Below, in pieces: positions 48,631-60,973 of a DNA stretch of 64,000 nt; the stretch's first letter is position 1, and each line of letters begins with the position of its first letter. The position numbers were made by a program, and so were the translations under genes. Below the pieces are notes generated by a model that ran no database searches, had not been told where the DNA came from, and saw only the letters and a program-made list of their open reading frames with translations. This stretch comes from Sceloporus undulatus (lineage: Eukaryota; Chordata; Lepidosauria; Squamata; Phrynosomatidae): positions 119,830,801 to 119,894,800 of the forward strand of contig NC_056525.1 of NCBI RefSeq assembly GCF_019175285.1, given 5' to 3'.

Positions 48631-50635
48631 TCTTATGATCACAGCTTAAAAGACCAGCATTCCTAGCATAAGTTGTGGCATCACATAAGAAGCAATGGGA
48701 AGAAGGAGGGCTGTTGCTGCTACTGTGCAAATTACCTCCAAAGTGACAAACAGAGTCTCTCTGCTGGGGCTGCTTTAGACCCTGGGGAGCGGGCAAAGTC
48801 ACAGGTAAGCATTTTTATGCTTAATGAGTTTCAGTGGGGAAGAAATAAGCATACGTTTAACACCTTAGCCTTCTTCATTTCTTAATTCAATGTAGAACAA
48901 ACGCACAGTGGGAATGGTGAAGTCTGGCAGTCCAGATATATCTCTCTTTTTTAAAACCTTTTGATTAAATTCAACTACATTAAAAATAGACACTGACACA
49001 AAGAAACAAAACATAAAAGGAAGAACAGCAAAAAACAAACAAAAAAGAGGGGAAAAGGGGGAAAACCAAAGAATGAAAACAACCAATATTTACAATGACC
49101 TCCTGCTTTCTTCATGATGGGTATAATTCTTAATACCTATAAGAATACAATTGCAAAATATAGCCTTCTGATATCAGTTCCTCGTTCAGTTTTATTCTAT
49201 ATTGATCTTGGCCGCAGTTTAAAAGATCTGGGTAAGTTAACCACTCTTTTACTATTATTTCTTTTCTGTTAAAAAAAGGTCTTATGTTGAAATCCACCAA
49301 GATATATTTGGATATAACCAAGATTTATTCCAAAGTCTTAACAAGGCATGTCTCACCAAGTGATGATGAAAACCTACATTAACTTTAACCTTATTGTACC
49401 ACAAATATCCGTTGGCAGTCCAGAGATTTGGAGAGCTCTGTTATCCCTGTGTAGACAAGCACCCAACTCCAGTGCTTCTAGGGAGCAGTGCTCAAGGTGG
49501 GAGTCAAAACTTGTAGCTGGATATGAAAGGTTTTTAAGCCAACAAGACAGAGGTGTTTTGGGGGGTTACAGAAAACACAACATGCAGAGAGGCAGCACCC
49601 CTATTCTAGATAAACATAGCAGTCTTACTTTAGGAGTGCTGCTGGCCTCTTCTTCTCCATCCCCAGATCAATGGTTAAGATGACATTTTTAGAGGTGATA
49701 GTGTTTTAAGGAACCTGTGTGGCATTATGTATTTTAATCTCCTTACATGATGTTTTCTCTTTTGGCTGGAGAACAGCAAAATAATAACAATAATTGAACA
49801 AGCAGGTTTTCTCACCTACCCTTCTTCAGCAGAATCTTTTCTGTGTATAGCTGTACACATAGCTATTTCCTACAGACTTTCAACATGAATTCATATCGGT
49901 TGTAGAATGGAGACACTTGCCACCACAGGATACGTCCCTTCCACTGTTCATTCTAGCCTCCATAAACCAAACATGACTTCGGCTGGAAATCAGTGGGACA
50001 CTGAGCGCTTAACACTGACTCGCTCTTTCTCTGTATATGAAGCATTCAGAAAGCATAGCATTAACTCAAAAGGTTAATTTTAGGACAGTTCCCAGAATCT
50101 CTCAACGATCTGGTCTATGGAATTCTGTGAGTATGAGGTCCAAAAAAGTAAGTTTCACAAGCTCTGATTTTAAGCACAGACTTACAGCCTACACCTCTAA
50201 AAACAAAACAATTTATCTTATTAAAGAGTAATGCTCAATATAGGGGCATAGCAAAGATTTGACAATGTTCAACCTATTTAAAAACAGCCATTTCATTGAA
50301 CCTGTTAGCAGGTACCCATTTGAGCACATTTCCTCCTTGGAAGCCAGAGAGAGAATGACATGAACAGCTTGTCCTCCTGCATAATTAGATCATGGTCCAG
50401 AAAAGGTAACACATTTTTAAAATCCAGTTATCTTAAAATATTGAATTCTAAGGCCCCTTCACTATTTGTCCTCTACACGATTATGGCTGCAAAGATGAAA
50501 ACAGTGGAATGATTTGAGGTCCCTCTTCCCCAATTGTGGAGGATGTCTGAAAAGAGGAGGCCAATCTTGGAAGCTAAATCTGATTGGCCCTGGTTAGTAC
50601 TTGGAGAAAAGACTCCCAAAACCATGTTGTAGTAG
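48631..50635. other. Intergenic sequence, nothing firmly recognised
   Basis: 48640-48800 and 49080-49320 resemble parts of squamate interspersed repeats (A-rich block at 48960-49080) but I cannot name a family. The open frame at 49348-49683 (+) has no known domain. Confidence 0.35.
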
Positions 50636-50639
50636 GCTA

Positions 50640-50765
50640 TATATCAGAGGAAGGAACTGGCAAAACCACCTCTTGTGTATTCCTTGCGTATGAAAACCCT
50701 ATGAAATTCATGTGGCTGCCATAAGCCGACAGGTGACTTGAAAACACATACACACAATACACATA
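50640..50765 (+). repeat. 3' half of the BovB-tailed SINE
   Basis: CAGAGGAAGGAACTGGCAAA, GAAAACCCTATGAAATTCAT and GCCATAAGCCGACAGGTGAC TTGAAAACAC follow the order of the SINE at 26755-26965, ending in a CA-rich tail. Confidence 0.55.
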
Positions 50766-53500
50766 TAGGATGCCTCTCTCTCAATATCACTCAGAATTTC
50801 TAGACTGTTTATGAGGGAGGAATTAACTCTCTGAAGCATATTTCCCTTTCTAAGGGCCTATTTGCACTACACAGTTATAGTGTTAGCTGCTGAGGTTCCA
50901 TCCTAGTATCCATCCATGAATCCCACTGCAGGGGAAAGGCGGGATATAAATCTTGGAAATAAATAAATACTGTACAAATAAATAGTAGTTTGGTGACACA
51001 TTGGAAGAGCTTGTTCTAAATCTCCCCTCCCTAAATTGCCAGTCCCAGGATTCCGTCGCATATTGTAATGGCTGTTGAAGTGGAGTAATAGTGTTATAAA
51101 TGTGTGGTGTGAATGGGCCCAAGGTCTCTGCCCAATGGAGATGATACTGTAGTCTGCAGGCAAAGCTCTGCTGGTAATGGGCAGTTATGTCACTCCAGAT
51201 GTTCTTGGATCAGAGCTCCCATGAGTTTTCACCAGACCAACTGATGGTGAAAGAGTTGTACTCCAACAACATTTGGAGGGCCACTTGCTGTTTGCAAACG
51301 GAATCACGCTGAAAAGAGTGACTGAGTGGAAGCAGATTCTCTCTCCGTCTTATTAGTTCATACATGTCATCAGGAGCAAAACGGGGGAGACATTCTGCTA
51401 TACCCTATGTATATTTTATCAAACTGAGAGGCATGAATCAATTATTTACTGCTCCTTCTAACAGAATGAACTAGTCTCAGACAGTTCTGTACACTTTCCC
51501 AACCTCTGCCTATTTCTCTGCAAGAAGTGAAATAATCAAGACTGTCTCTGACTCAGTCTTTCTTGGAAAGTTGGAGCATGAAGCTGTCACTTGTTTGAAA
51601 CGGATGGAGAAAAGTACTCTTCTCACAGCTGTCTCCTGCTGTTCCTCCAAAGTCCTTTTCAGAGTAGCTGACAAGGAGTGCTTTCATTCCCCTTTCCTCA
51701 GGGCCAGCCCTATCATTAGGCAGAGGGCTTAGCTGCTCCAGATAGCAAATATGGGGGTGCTTGTGGGCTTTTCACTTTGTATTATGCACCATGATCTGGA
51801 AGCGGAGGGAACCGTTTATTGTTCCATCTCAGGAAGCAAAATGTTTTGGGGTAGCTCTGCACCCTCCTTTAGCATCACAGTGGAGCAGAAATAGGAACCA
51901 GGTGCCAGTATTTTAGGGCTCAATGTAATAGAGGCATGGCTAACCATCTGAAGATTGATCAGCATCTCCCTTACGTTTTTCAGAAGTGCCAGTAACCTGT
52001 AGTCTACCATGGAGCAGACAATGCAATCTGTGACAAATCCAAGTAATTCTATTTAATGTTTCAGGGTTGGGATATTAGGCTCTGGCTATTTGACACTAGT
52101 GTTCAGTGAGCCTTTCACACAACCCAACCATAGCCTCCAAAAGTTCACAGATGAAAATTAGGACATCAGAATGTCTTCAAGATGGCAACAGTTATTAAGG
52201 AGGAAGAACACACAAGCTAGGAGAGGCTGTAGCAGTTTGCTTTTGCCTGAGCCCACAGAGAAGGCCTACATTCGGCCCCCACTTCTGCACTACCATCAAG
52301 CTGAGTTAGTTGAGTGCAATCTACTTTTACATTTTGATATTAGCTTACAGCAACTGAAGATGAGGACAGAGGAGGAAAGTTAGGGGAAGAGAGAGCAACC
52401 AGGACATTTTACATGCAGCTGAAAAAGTGGGAGGGCAGAGGATTAATCAGCATGGTTCCTTCTATCAACGGAGGCAGAGGCCACTCACCTTCTTGGCCAT
52501 GTAAGGACTGGGAGCAAAGAGCAGTAAAACACAGACAATAAAATTTGTCCTCAGTTGCCACATGGCCAAGGAGTGGCCCCTGCCTACACTGCAATCTCTC
52601 CAGACATTTAACTGGCAAGAAAAGTAACACCTGAGCCAAAATGTAGGCCTATGGCTCTAATATCATCACATTTATTCTCCTGTATGATTTTTAACATCTT
52701 TGCCTCATAAAGCAGCAAGTGAAGATCTGAAAGCTTGCATGAAGTATATTGTGCATTTTAACTGGCCCAATAAAGGTAGCACTGTTTTGTGAATTTTGTT
52801 GTATTGTGGTACATGGTCAACATAGCTACATAGTCCATGCTAAAGCTATGAGACATCAAAACTCCAAATCACAACAAATGCTCTTTAAAATGTGCCTCTT
52901 TTCTGTAAAGTAAGCTGGGATGAATTCTAGACATGTTACTTTTGGAGATGCTTCATCTTCCTTTCCATCTAGACTCTCTCTGTAGGATCTCTTTATAGGG
53001 CAGGTAAGCAAGATGGAAGACTGCCCAGAGGATCACTTGAAGAATGACAGTCACAGATTAACCCCTCTGCTTTTCAGGGCTTGGAAAATAAGACAGATGA
53101 GGCTAGCAAGGTTCCTTACCTGGAGGAAGACGTGGGCAATCTACACTTTGAAATGATGATGATAAGAGTGTGGCTTTCCCCAGAGGCACAAGTTCTGTAG
53201 ATGTTTCTTCTAAGCATGCTTCAAAAATCTGGTAGTGGTTAACAAGATAGTTCTCTTTCCGCACTTCTAGCAATGCGATCTCCTTTCCAGTCATTGTATC
53301 AGGTTGTTCCACCATGGCATGGCTGGCCCTAACATTAGGAAGGTGAGGCAGAACCTCTCTTGAATGAGAAATCGAAAAACATGCAGTATTTTTAAAGGAC
53401 TTTTAGCAGAGGTGTAAGAGAATTAAAACAGGGGTAGGCAAAATATGGTCAACAGACAAATGATGCTGATGATAATCCCACTTTCCCTCCCAAATTGGGA
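50766..53500. other. Intergenic; small repeat scraps only
   Basis: GCAGGGGAAAGGCGGGATAT at about 50930 is a LINE end. 51185-51300 (CTCCAGATGTTCTTGGATCA, TTGTACTCCAACAACATTTG, GGAGGGCCACTTGC) is a diverged palindromic MITE. GGCCAGCCCTATCATTAGGCA near 51701 and a similar word near 53325 are two scraps of one repeat. No gene was recognised. Confidence 0.4.
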
Positions 53501-53504
53501 CATA

Positions 53505-54010
53505 GGCCCTGTACAAATGGGAAGGAAGGGGAGGTGAGATGCCACCCTGTTCTGCCCTGGATCGGTGTTGTGGCAAACGCATGCCACGGCACCAATCCGG
53601 CCTCCACAGAGCACAAAAATGAGTCATCTTTTCTGGCTCCTTTTTGGCCCGGTACAGATGGGAGTTTTGTGCTGGCCTGGGGCCAAAATTAGGGTTAGAT
53701 AGGGCTGGACATCCACACGCGCCCAGCCCTACTATCGGCACCTGTGTACCATCTTGCCGCGCTCCCACCCACATGAGGTGCGCAATGATGACATCCATGC
53801 AGCACAGCACCTAACCAACACCACACCAACATTATAATCATGTGTGAGCATGCTAACAGCACCCCGTGCACGGCCTAAAAAGAACCCACCAGAAGCATGT
53901 TCTTTTTACGCCTCCCAGAGGCTGCACCGTTTGGTTGGTGCGGTCTCCATCTGGGGTAGAAAGGGGCAGCGTCTTGCTGCCCCTTTCTGTCAGTCTATAT
54001 CGCCCCTTAG
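53505..54010. mobile_element. GC-rich non-autonomous DNA element
   Basis: GGCCCTGTACAAATGGGAAG at 53506 opens a CpG-rich block with inverted pieces: CGGTGTTGTGGCAAACGCATG against CATGCCACGGCACC, and GGGGCAGCGTCTTGCTGCCCC near 53964. Base composition and words match the element at 31150-31610 in style, though the two are not collinear. Open frames across it on both strands have no domain. Confidence 0.6.
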
Positions 54011-55323
54011 AGTAGTTTACAATTGATGAGAACATTACAATTAAAAACATACAAGAGCTTTTTACATTTTTTGGCCAGAACTGTCCCCAAATACCTTTTA
54101 GAGGATTCCAGATCACTTCCTGTTGTGGGGTGTAACAGGATTACATAACTGATACTACAGTGGCTGGGTATCTGACACACACACACAGCGAAAGAATTAT
54201 AGCACTGAAAAAAGAATAAGAAAGGCCCTGGCCAGATCAGTGAGTGTAGGAGGTCTGGGATACACTCCACCATTTGGTTGTAGAGCCTCACGATATGTTA
54301 CCCAATTGGTAAAATCATATACCTGTAAATGAGTATCTCTTCCATAAACCTTTTGGATTAACATCCGTTAACTTACCTGACTGAGGATTCCTGGGATTGC
54401 AGAATTTGCTGTAAATTACACAGAAATTAAAAAAGAGTAACTTCTTGTCACTAATTTTGTTTTGTTGCCATATTCAGAAAAGGCAACACTTGGGAAATAA
54501 AGTCAACACCAGGTAGTAGAGAAGCCTCTATTTTAATTCTAGAGGAAAACCAGAAGAAATTCAACTCTGAACAGACAGACAAGACACAGGGACCCAGAAA
54601 AGAAACTAACTTTCAGTCAACTTGGAGAAAGTGGTACTGAGGAGACTGTACAGATGCTTGGGAATGTACTTCTTAAGTGAATTTATTTCACACCTTGTAA
54701 CCCCTAAAAACTCCCAAATGAGTGATGATAGAAAGAAAACAGAATACTCCAGGAAGTTTAAACAAGCTATTGTGTGCAGCATCAGTGCGATTTCCCTTGT
54801 AAATTTTGTTCCTCTGTATTTTAGGTAATTGAGTTGGTGCTGCTGAAGGCAGTAACTTCATATCACAGAGCTCAAATCCTCCTGTGGTTGTTACTGGCTT
54901 CCCAAAGGCAGAAGGGAATTTTCCACTGGCTGAAGTCTGACCTTTCCACAAATGGCTTAAGATGTTTATCAAGCTCTCATCTACTTCGTATTCTCACCCC
55001 ACTCTTTTAGGAGAAAGGGCAAAGCAAGTGTGTGTCCATCTAATCCCTTATTAATCACGCCTAACTTGGCTACACCTTGGAGCAGGTTAATTCATCAAAC
55101 TGGAGACACAGAGAAGTTCAGTGATGCTCACGCTTCACTGTATCGACAATGAGTGCTTAACTAGCAAAATCTAATTAAACGAGATGGATATACGAAGACC
55201 AAAAACAAACAAACAGATAAACACCAACTCTTTCCTATCTGCAACATCTAACATGATCCTGGGCAAAGCTACATCACAAAATTATAGACTGATCTAAAAT
55301 GTGCTTTTTTCAATTTGTACAGT
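54011..55323. other. Intergenic sequence, nothing recognised
   Basis: A short CA tract lies at about 54176-54186. No repeat family or exon could be named. Confidence 0.4.
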
Positions 55324-55329
55324 TTTATT
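55324..55329 (-). promoter_or_regulatory. Possible minus-strand poly(A) signal
   Basis: On the minus strand the sequence reads TGTCAATAAAACTGTACA. It marks the left edge of a 3-kb stretch almost free of recognisable repeats, as a convergent 3' UTR would. The hexamer alone is weak evidence. Confidence 0.3.
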
Positions 55330-58300
55330 GACAAGCTGTCATCTTGGTACCCTAATTAAGGCAAACTGAGGGATAAAAAGTTCAGCTTCCAAGAAGCCTT
55401 TTTAATACGGTTACACCCCTCAAAGACACCGAAGAGAATCTTGTCAGCAAAAGGTGTTTTAAAAAATAAATGCAAAAGTGTTTTTTTTTTTAAAACCTTA
55501 GGATTATTTTTACTCGTGACAATATTTGTTAAAAATATTACATCTGCCTTTGAGAAGAGAGAGCATCATCTTTTTTTATATTATGGAAAAATAAACTCTA
55601 CAAGACATCCCAAATTGGCACACAGGCGCTTTAAAATAACATCCTCTCCCATTATAGTTCCACGGGGTACTTTGTCCCCTTCTCCCTTTTCCCCAGTTAT
55701 GCTTAACATGTTGGACTGTATGAATGGGTATAAGACAAGAATACCTAAAAACAGTAAAATGTTTATTTCCTTAGAAAAAAAAAAAGAGGGATTCAAACTG
55801 ATTGCGATCACAACTTCCATCTGCGGTCAGCAAAGCCAATACTGAAAGCTTATTCCTCGATTGAAATACCTAGTAAAAGAAATTGTGTGTGTTTTTAAAA
55901 AATACAGCTTTCTGCTCCTGCATCACCATAGCCAGTATTTCTGTGACAACATGCTTTTAAATTGACAACTTCTTCCTAGCAGAGAAACGAGGTCTGTCAT
56001 GGCAAAGCATCCCATTTCCAAAGCTCTACATTGTCAGTATTAACAGGAACGCCACAGCCCCATCCATGGCTGGTCTGACGAACTGGAAGGCTCAGTTATG
56101 GAAGATACTGTACAACACTAGCTCAGCCGAGAGAAAACCGGCCAGCAGCCCCAGTGAAATCTACAGTGTCATTCAGATTGTATGTCAAAGACTTGCTGTG
56201 TTCCTGGACAAGGTAAGTGACAATCCGCAACAAATTTCAACCAGCAGCAGCAGCAAAGGCAGTTCCACACAAGCAGTTCTTCTTTCCTGTAGCCATGTTC
56301 ATTGTATGGTCATTGAGAAACACTGTAACTGAATGGAGCATACAATGTGGAAATGATCTTTTGTTATGTAGTGTTGTTCACTTGAGAAGACTTCCAAAAA
56401 AAGATCTTGACTGGACCATAATCTATTTACACAGTAGTATTCCTGTTCGATCAGCAGAATTGGCACTATGTGATGTCCTCCTCTTCTGAACAGTAATCGC
56501 GGCCCTTTAAAGAGAAAAGGAACATTTTAAAAACATATCCATATGAAAACAATACACAGAAAATGGAAAACATGGTTATAATTGTAGAAAATTGTTACAT
56601 AAGTTTATGCAAATGCTATGAGGATTATCTTTTCTTGGAATATCTTTATGCAATAACATAATGTAAATTACACAGCCGTACTTGCAGCATGTGCTGTGAA
56701 TCCCCAAAGTAAGCAAAGGCCATCATCCTTCAACCTCAGCCTCAACACTTTGCACCACGGGGCCAATACTACTCAAAGGGTTCTTCAAAGGGTTCATGTG
56801 AGCAGTGTTCAAAACAGCCCCACACACAATGCACTAACAGTAAATCTCAGCAAGATACTATGAGAATATGGACAACCATGGCCCGGTAACCTCTATCCAA
56901 AACTCACAGACAATCCCAAGATTATGTTCTACAACACTTGAGCCTCCAAATAAGGGCAGATGTAAATGCATTTCCCAGGCTGAATACTTGATTCCTTTTG
57001 GGGAAGGGGAGAGAGAGTGCAACCCCATCCAGAAAAGAGCAAATGCCACTTCCTAAGTCAGGCAAAATATCCACCAGCAGTACCCCCTTGTCTTGTACAA
57101 ATTGGATTTCAGTTTATTGGTATTCAATAATCCATTTGACTTTGCACCAGATCACTAACTCCAGTAACTCACCTGAATTTGCTGAGAAAGGGAAGCACAG
57201 ATGGTGATAACACCTACCCCAATCTTCATTCAGCAATTTCACAAATATGAAATCTAATTTTTTTTGCGGGGGTGGGCTCTTGTGGAAAAAAAAAACACCA
57301 TGGCATCTCCCATTGTAACTGCTATGGGGCAGAGCAGCAAACACCTGAAGACATCTTATGGAAAAAGCCAACAAGATAGGAGACAGCTGCTGCAGAATTA
57401 TTTCATGATCAAAAATGCCAAAATTAATGGAGTAGTTCAGAAGATTTAGCTGAATAATGCTCTTCTTGCCTTAAACGAGCCAAACTATTTTGCTGCTAAA
57501 ACCAGGCTGGAATGAACCTAGATATTGTGATAACCAAGAATATGCAGACTTACACCACTACCATTTGAATATCTGTATGACTCCAAAAGGGTATACATTT
57601 GTGACTTGGTTGATTGTTGGCACAATCCTGGGGATTCAAGAGAAGTCTTATTTACTAGTACAGTATCTTCAATTCTTCCTCCAACCACCATTAAGGAAGT
57701 AAGAAGGCGACAGCACCTACCAAGAGCAACACATAAGGGAGGTGGAGAAACCTGCCTCCTGCCCTCTTATAGCAACCCAAGCACCAGGACATTTTAACAC
57801 CCTGGGGAATTTTTTTATTCCTTGATTTGAAACTCAGCCCAAGCGCTTACTCTAACTTTTTAAGAATCTTGTCAGCTTTCTGATTTGCTTTGTGTAGGCA
57901 GCAACAGCACTTGAAAAAGGGAAAGGAGAGAATGAGAGCATACAGACACTGGTTAAGAAATGGGGGTACACAGCCCACACCTTCCTGAAGCGTGACAAGC
58001 GGCTCTTCAGCACAGCCTCTCTCTGAAAATACAGCTACCACAGAGAAAATAGATCATGTATTAATTGAGTTGAGAAGTTAACATAATGTCATATTTGAAT
58101 ATAGGTCACTATCATAGCCCTTCATACCAATCTGTTCCACTTTGAAGTATTTCCAAGGTGCAAAATGGATTCATTTTTCAACTTTGCACAGGCAGAAGAA
58201 AGAGGATTTAACCAATCACCAGATATGGAGAAGACGGGGGCATTTTCAGAGGGCAGGCTATCATTTTAGGGAAACAGATCTCTCTCCCCCATTTTGAGAT

Positions 58301-58540
58301 GAGTAAAGCTTCTCTTTGGAATACAGTTCCAAAACCAAGAGTTGGATGGAAGGAAAGGAGGGTGCTCATGAGAATCTTTACCTAGTTTACTCCTGTAAGG
58401 CCTGAAGAGCAAACAGGCAGCCAACCATGTACTTTTGTGTATCCTAAAATACCACACCACAGTCATCACAATTAAAATGATGTAGTTACTTTGATCTGGT
58501 TTGGAATTCATTTTAAGGTCTTGCTTGCTTTCCTCTCTAG
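55330..58540 (-). other. Repeat-poor stretch, possible 3' UTR of a convergent gene
   Basis: I see no BovB, SINE or MITE in these 3.2 kb, unlike the flanks. In other vertebrates C1orf21 lies beyond the EDEM3 3' end and points toward it, with a very long 3' UTR, so this position and orientation would fit. No C1orf21 coding exon (ending in EEEDIT in human) was found up to 64000. The assignment is only a hypothesis. Confidence 0.25.
55980..56212 (+). other. Exon-like open segment with acceptor and donor, gene unknown
   Basis: GACAACTTCTTCCTAG ends at 55979 as a good acceptor, and GGACAAG|GTAAGTGA gives a strong donor at 56213. The 233 nt are open in one frame (phase in 1, out 0) and encode 77 residues, including GLSWQSIPFPKLYIVSINRN, SMAGLTNWKAQLWKILYNTS and SEIYSVIQIVCQRLAVFLDK. 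I do not recognise the protein and no partner exon was identified. It may be chance within a conserved antisense UTR. Confidence 0.25.
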
Positions 58541-59590
58541 TCATCTTTCATCTTACTTTAGACAGATAGTACTTTGTTGAGTATTTGATCCTAAAAACCA
58601 CAGACTGTAGTTTTAAGAAATGTAACCCTCGGAGTTGGAAGTAAGGCTAGAAAAAGTAGTGGCAGAGGTTGTGCAATTGTAGGCTAAATCAAATGTTCGT
58701 TCCCACTAGAGCAAACTCGCTAAAATCAATGAGAGTTATATAAGTAGTGATTAATGTCCTGTTCATTTCAATATGTCTGCTGTAGTTGGGAGTAGTAGTA
58801 GATTTAGTCTAGCTTTGTTTGGCTAAATTGAACACTCGTACCAAGAAGAGAACGCCTATTGAAACGAACAAGGCTTCTTAGTCATAATTTCTAAAAGTCC
58901 CATTGATTTCTAAGGTTCTGCTGTAGTTTGTATGAACAGTGGATTTAGCTGTATCATGATCGCCATCACATGAATGACTGAAATTCAACTGCAGACTGCA
59001 GCTTAATTGCAGACCTGGATGTTTGTTGTCAGGCATCTTTGATGTTTGAAAGGAAGCATTTCAGGACAGGAAAACTGTACAGTAAGCAAAACAATGAGTC
59101 ACTGGCTATAGGTTAGTTCTGACCAGATCCATGGAAGTGAAGTCCACATTAGGTCAATTACATAAGACTGAAACACAAATTAGATTATGCTCTTCAAGAG
59201 CAAACTTGTCATGTTGCATTTCCTAAATGACATATGAGTAATATGAAAGAAATGGCTTGTGTGTCAGACAGCATCAGACAAGGCACTTGTTACACTACTG
59301 CTTATGTGTGTGTGAGACGAGTTTCAAACAACAAAGATGGAGGTGACAGAGGGGTTGGACTTGAGAGAGGCAGGTCTCTAATGGGGAAGGCTCTAATGGG
59401 GACGTCCTTGAGGGAAGATGTAACATTTTAGTCTTAACACCATTAGGTGAAGTATTAGGGTACCAAGTAGCTACTGGGCAGCAGCAGTAGTGATGGGTGA
59501 CAATGGTGGAAGATCTTATGAGAGAAGAGCAGTGGCACCATAGCTAACACATGTTAGCATTGCAGAGAGAGGCAATGGTTCTCTTGGAGA
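58541..59590. other. Intergenic sequence, nothing recognised
   Basis: No repeat or gene could be named between the repeat-poor stretch and the next BovB copy. Confidence 0.4.
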
Positions 59591-59594
59591 ACGC

Positions 59595-60960
59595 CTCACC
59601 AAGAAAAGCCAATGATGAGACAATCCAAATACGATCTGAAGAATACCCCAGCAGAATTTAAAGATAATGCAAAAAATAAATTTGCATTATTAAGCCTAAT
59701 TGATCAGGAACAAGATGAACTAGGGATAGAGGTCAGGGATATAGCCAAGGAGGAATGGAAAAAGATGTTATCTGTTGCCAAAAAGAAAGAGAAAAATCAA
59801 TGGATGGAACACTTCAAGCAATAAAGGACACATGAGAAGCAAAAGAAAAGGGAGACAGAAATAGATCCAGAACCATGAATGCAACCGTTCAACGATTAGT
59901 GTGCAAGGAAAAAGAAAATTACTTATAATAATCATTGCAGAGAAATAGAAGTTGAGAACAAAAAATGAACAACAAGAGACTTCTTCCACAAGATCTGTGC
60001 AACTGAAGGAAAATTTCAAGCAAGGGTGAAGATACTCTATAATCAGTAGAGGAACATAATACATGACAAATATAAATAAAAAGACAACGGAAGCAATACA
60101 CAGAGCAGTTTTTTTTAAAGAGGTAAAAGGATGAATGACACATGGAAAGAAGACTCAGCCGAAGATGAACCCCAACTTTTGGAAAGTGAAGTGAAAGCAA
60201 CTCAAAGGAATTTGGAAGACTACATCACCAGGAACAGATGACATACTAATAGAACTGCTGAGACAGAATCAACTTTAGTTCTAACTAAAATCTGCCAACA
60301 AACATGGAAAACAAAACAATAGCGCAGAGATTGGAAATGAACAATATATATTCCTATCACCTCGCCACAAAGAAAACACAAAAAAGTGCAGTAACTACAG
60401 GACTATTGCACTAATTTCCTATGAAAACAAAATCATGCACAAAATTCTACAACAAAGACACCTATCATATATGGAGTGAGAAATTCCAGCGGCGCAAGCA
60501 GGATTCAGAAAAGGAATAAGCACTAGGGATCACACAGCAAACGTATGTTGGATAATGAGGTACACTAAATAATTACAGAAGAAAATCAGCATGTCATAGA
60601 AAGAAAATCAACTCATTTGAGATGTAGTTCTGGAGAAGAGTGCTGAGGATACTGTGGATGACTAAAAAGCCAAACAAATGGGTCATAGAACAAATGAAGT
60701 CTGAATTCTCCCTAGAAGCCAAGGTGACTAAATTGAGGCTGTCATGCTTTGGCCATATCATGAGAAGGAAGAACTCGCTGGAAAAGACAATAATGCTTAG
60801 AAAGGCAGGAAGAGAAGAAGACCGCATTACAGATGGACAGGCTTAATTAAATAGGACATGGCCCTGAGTCTATATGACCTGTGCAAAGATGTTGAGAATA
60901 AGGTGTTGTCAAATTCTCTTAGTCTAATTTACTTCATAGGGTTGTCGTGAAGAAAAGGAA
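59595..60960 (+). mobile_element. BovB (RTE) LINE with internal deletion
   Basis: 59612-59821 encodes the connector NAKNKFALLSLIDQEQDELG...AKEEWKKMLSVAKKKEKNQW. 60180-60540 carries the start of the RT, including DWK, CSNYRTIAL-like and AGFRKGISTRDHT words in mixed frames. Near 60595 the sequence jumps to RKKINSF and continues through FGHIMRRKNSLEKTIMLRKA to the 3' end near 60960. The catalytic YADD part is absent. A G12 run at 60962-60973 follows the end. Confidence 0.75.
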
Positions 60961-60961
60961 C

Positions 60962-60973
60962 GGGGGGGGGGGG
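60962..60973 (+). repeat. G12 homopolymer
   Basis: Twelve consecutive G after the LINE end; the length may be unreliable. Confidence 0.8.

Noticed and set aside
48900-49320. L1 LINE fragment
   Set aside because: The A-rich block resembles some LINE ends, but no protein motif or diagnostic tail could be identified.
53403-53810. 135-codon minus-strand frame
   Set aside because: It lies in a GC-rich non-autonomous DNA element.
59612-59824. Small coiled-coil gene (70 codons)
   Set aside because: The peptide aligns with the connector between endonuclease and RT of BovB and is continuous with further BovB pieces.
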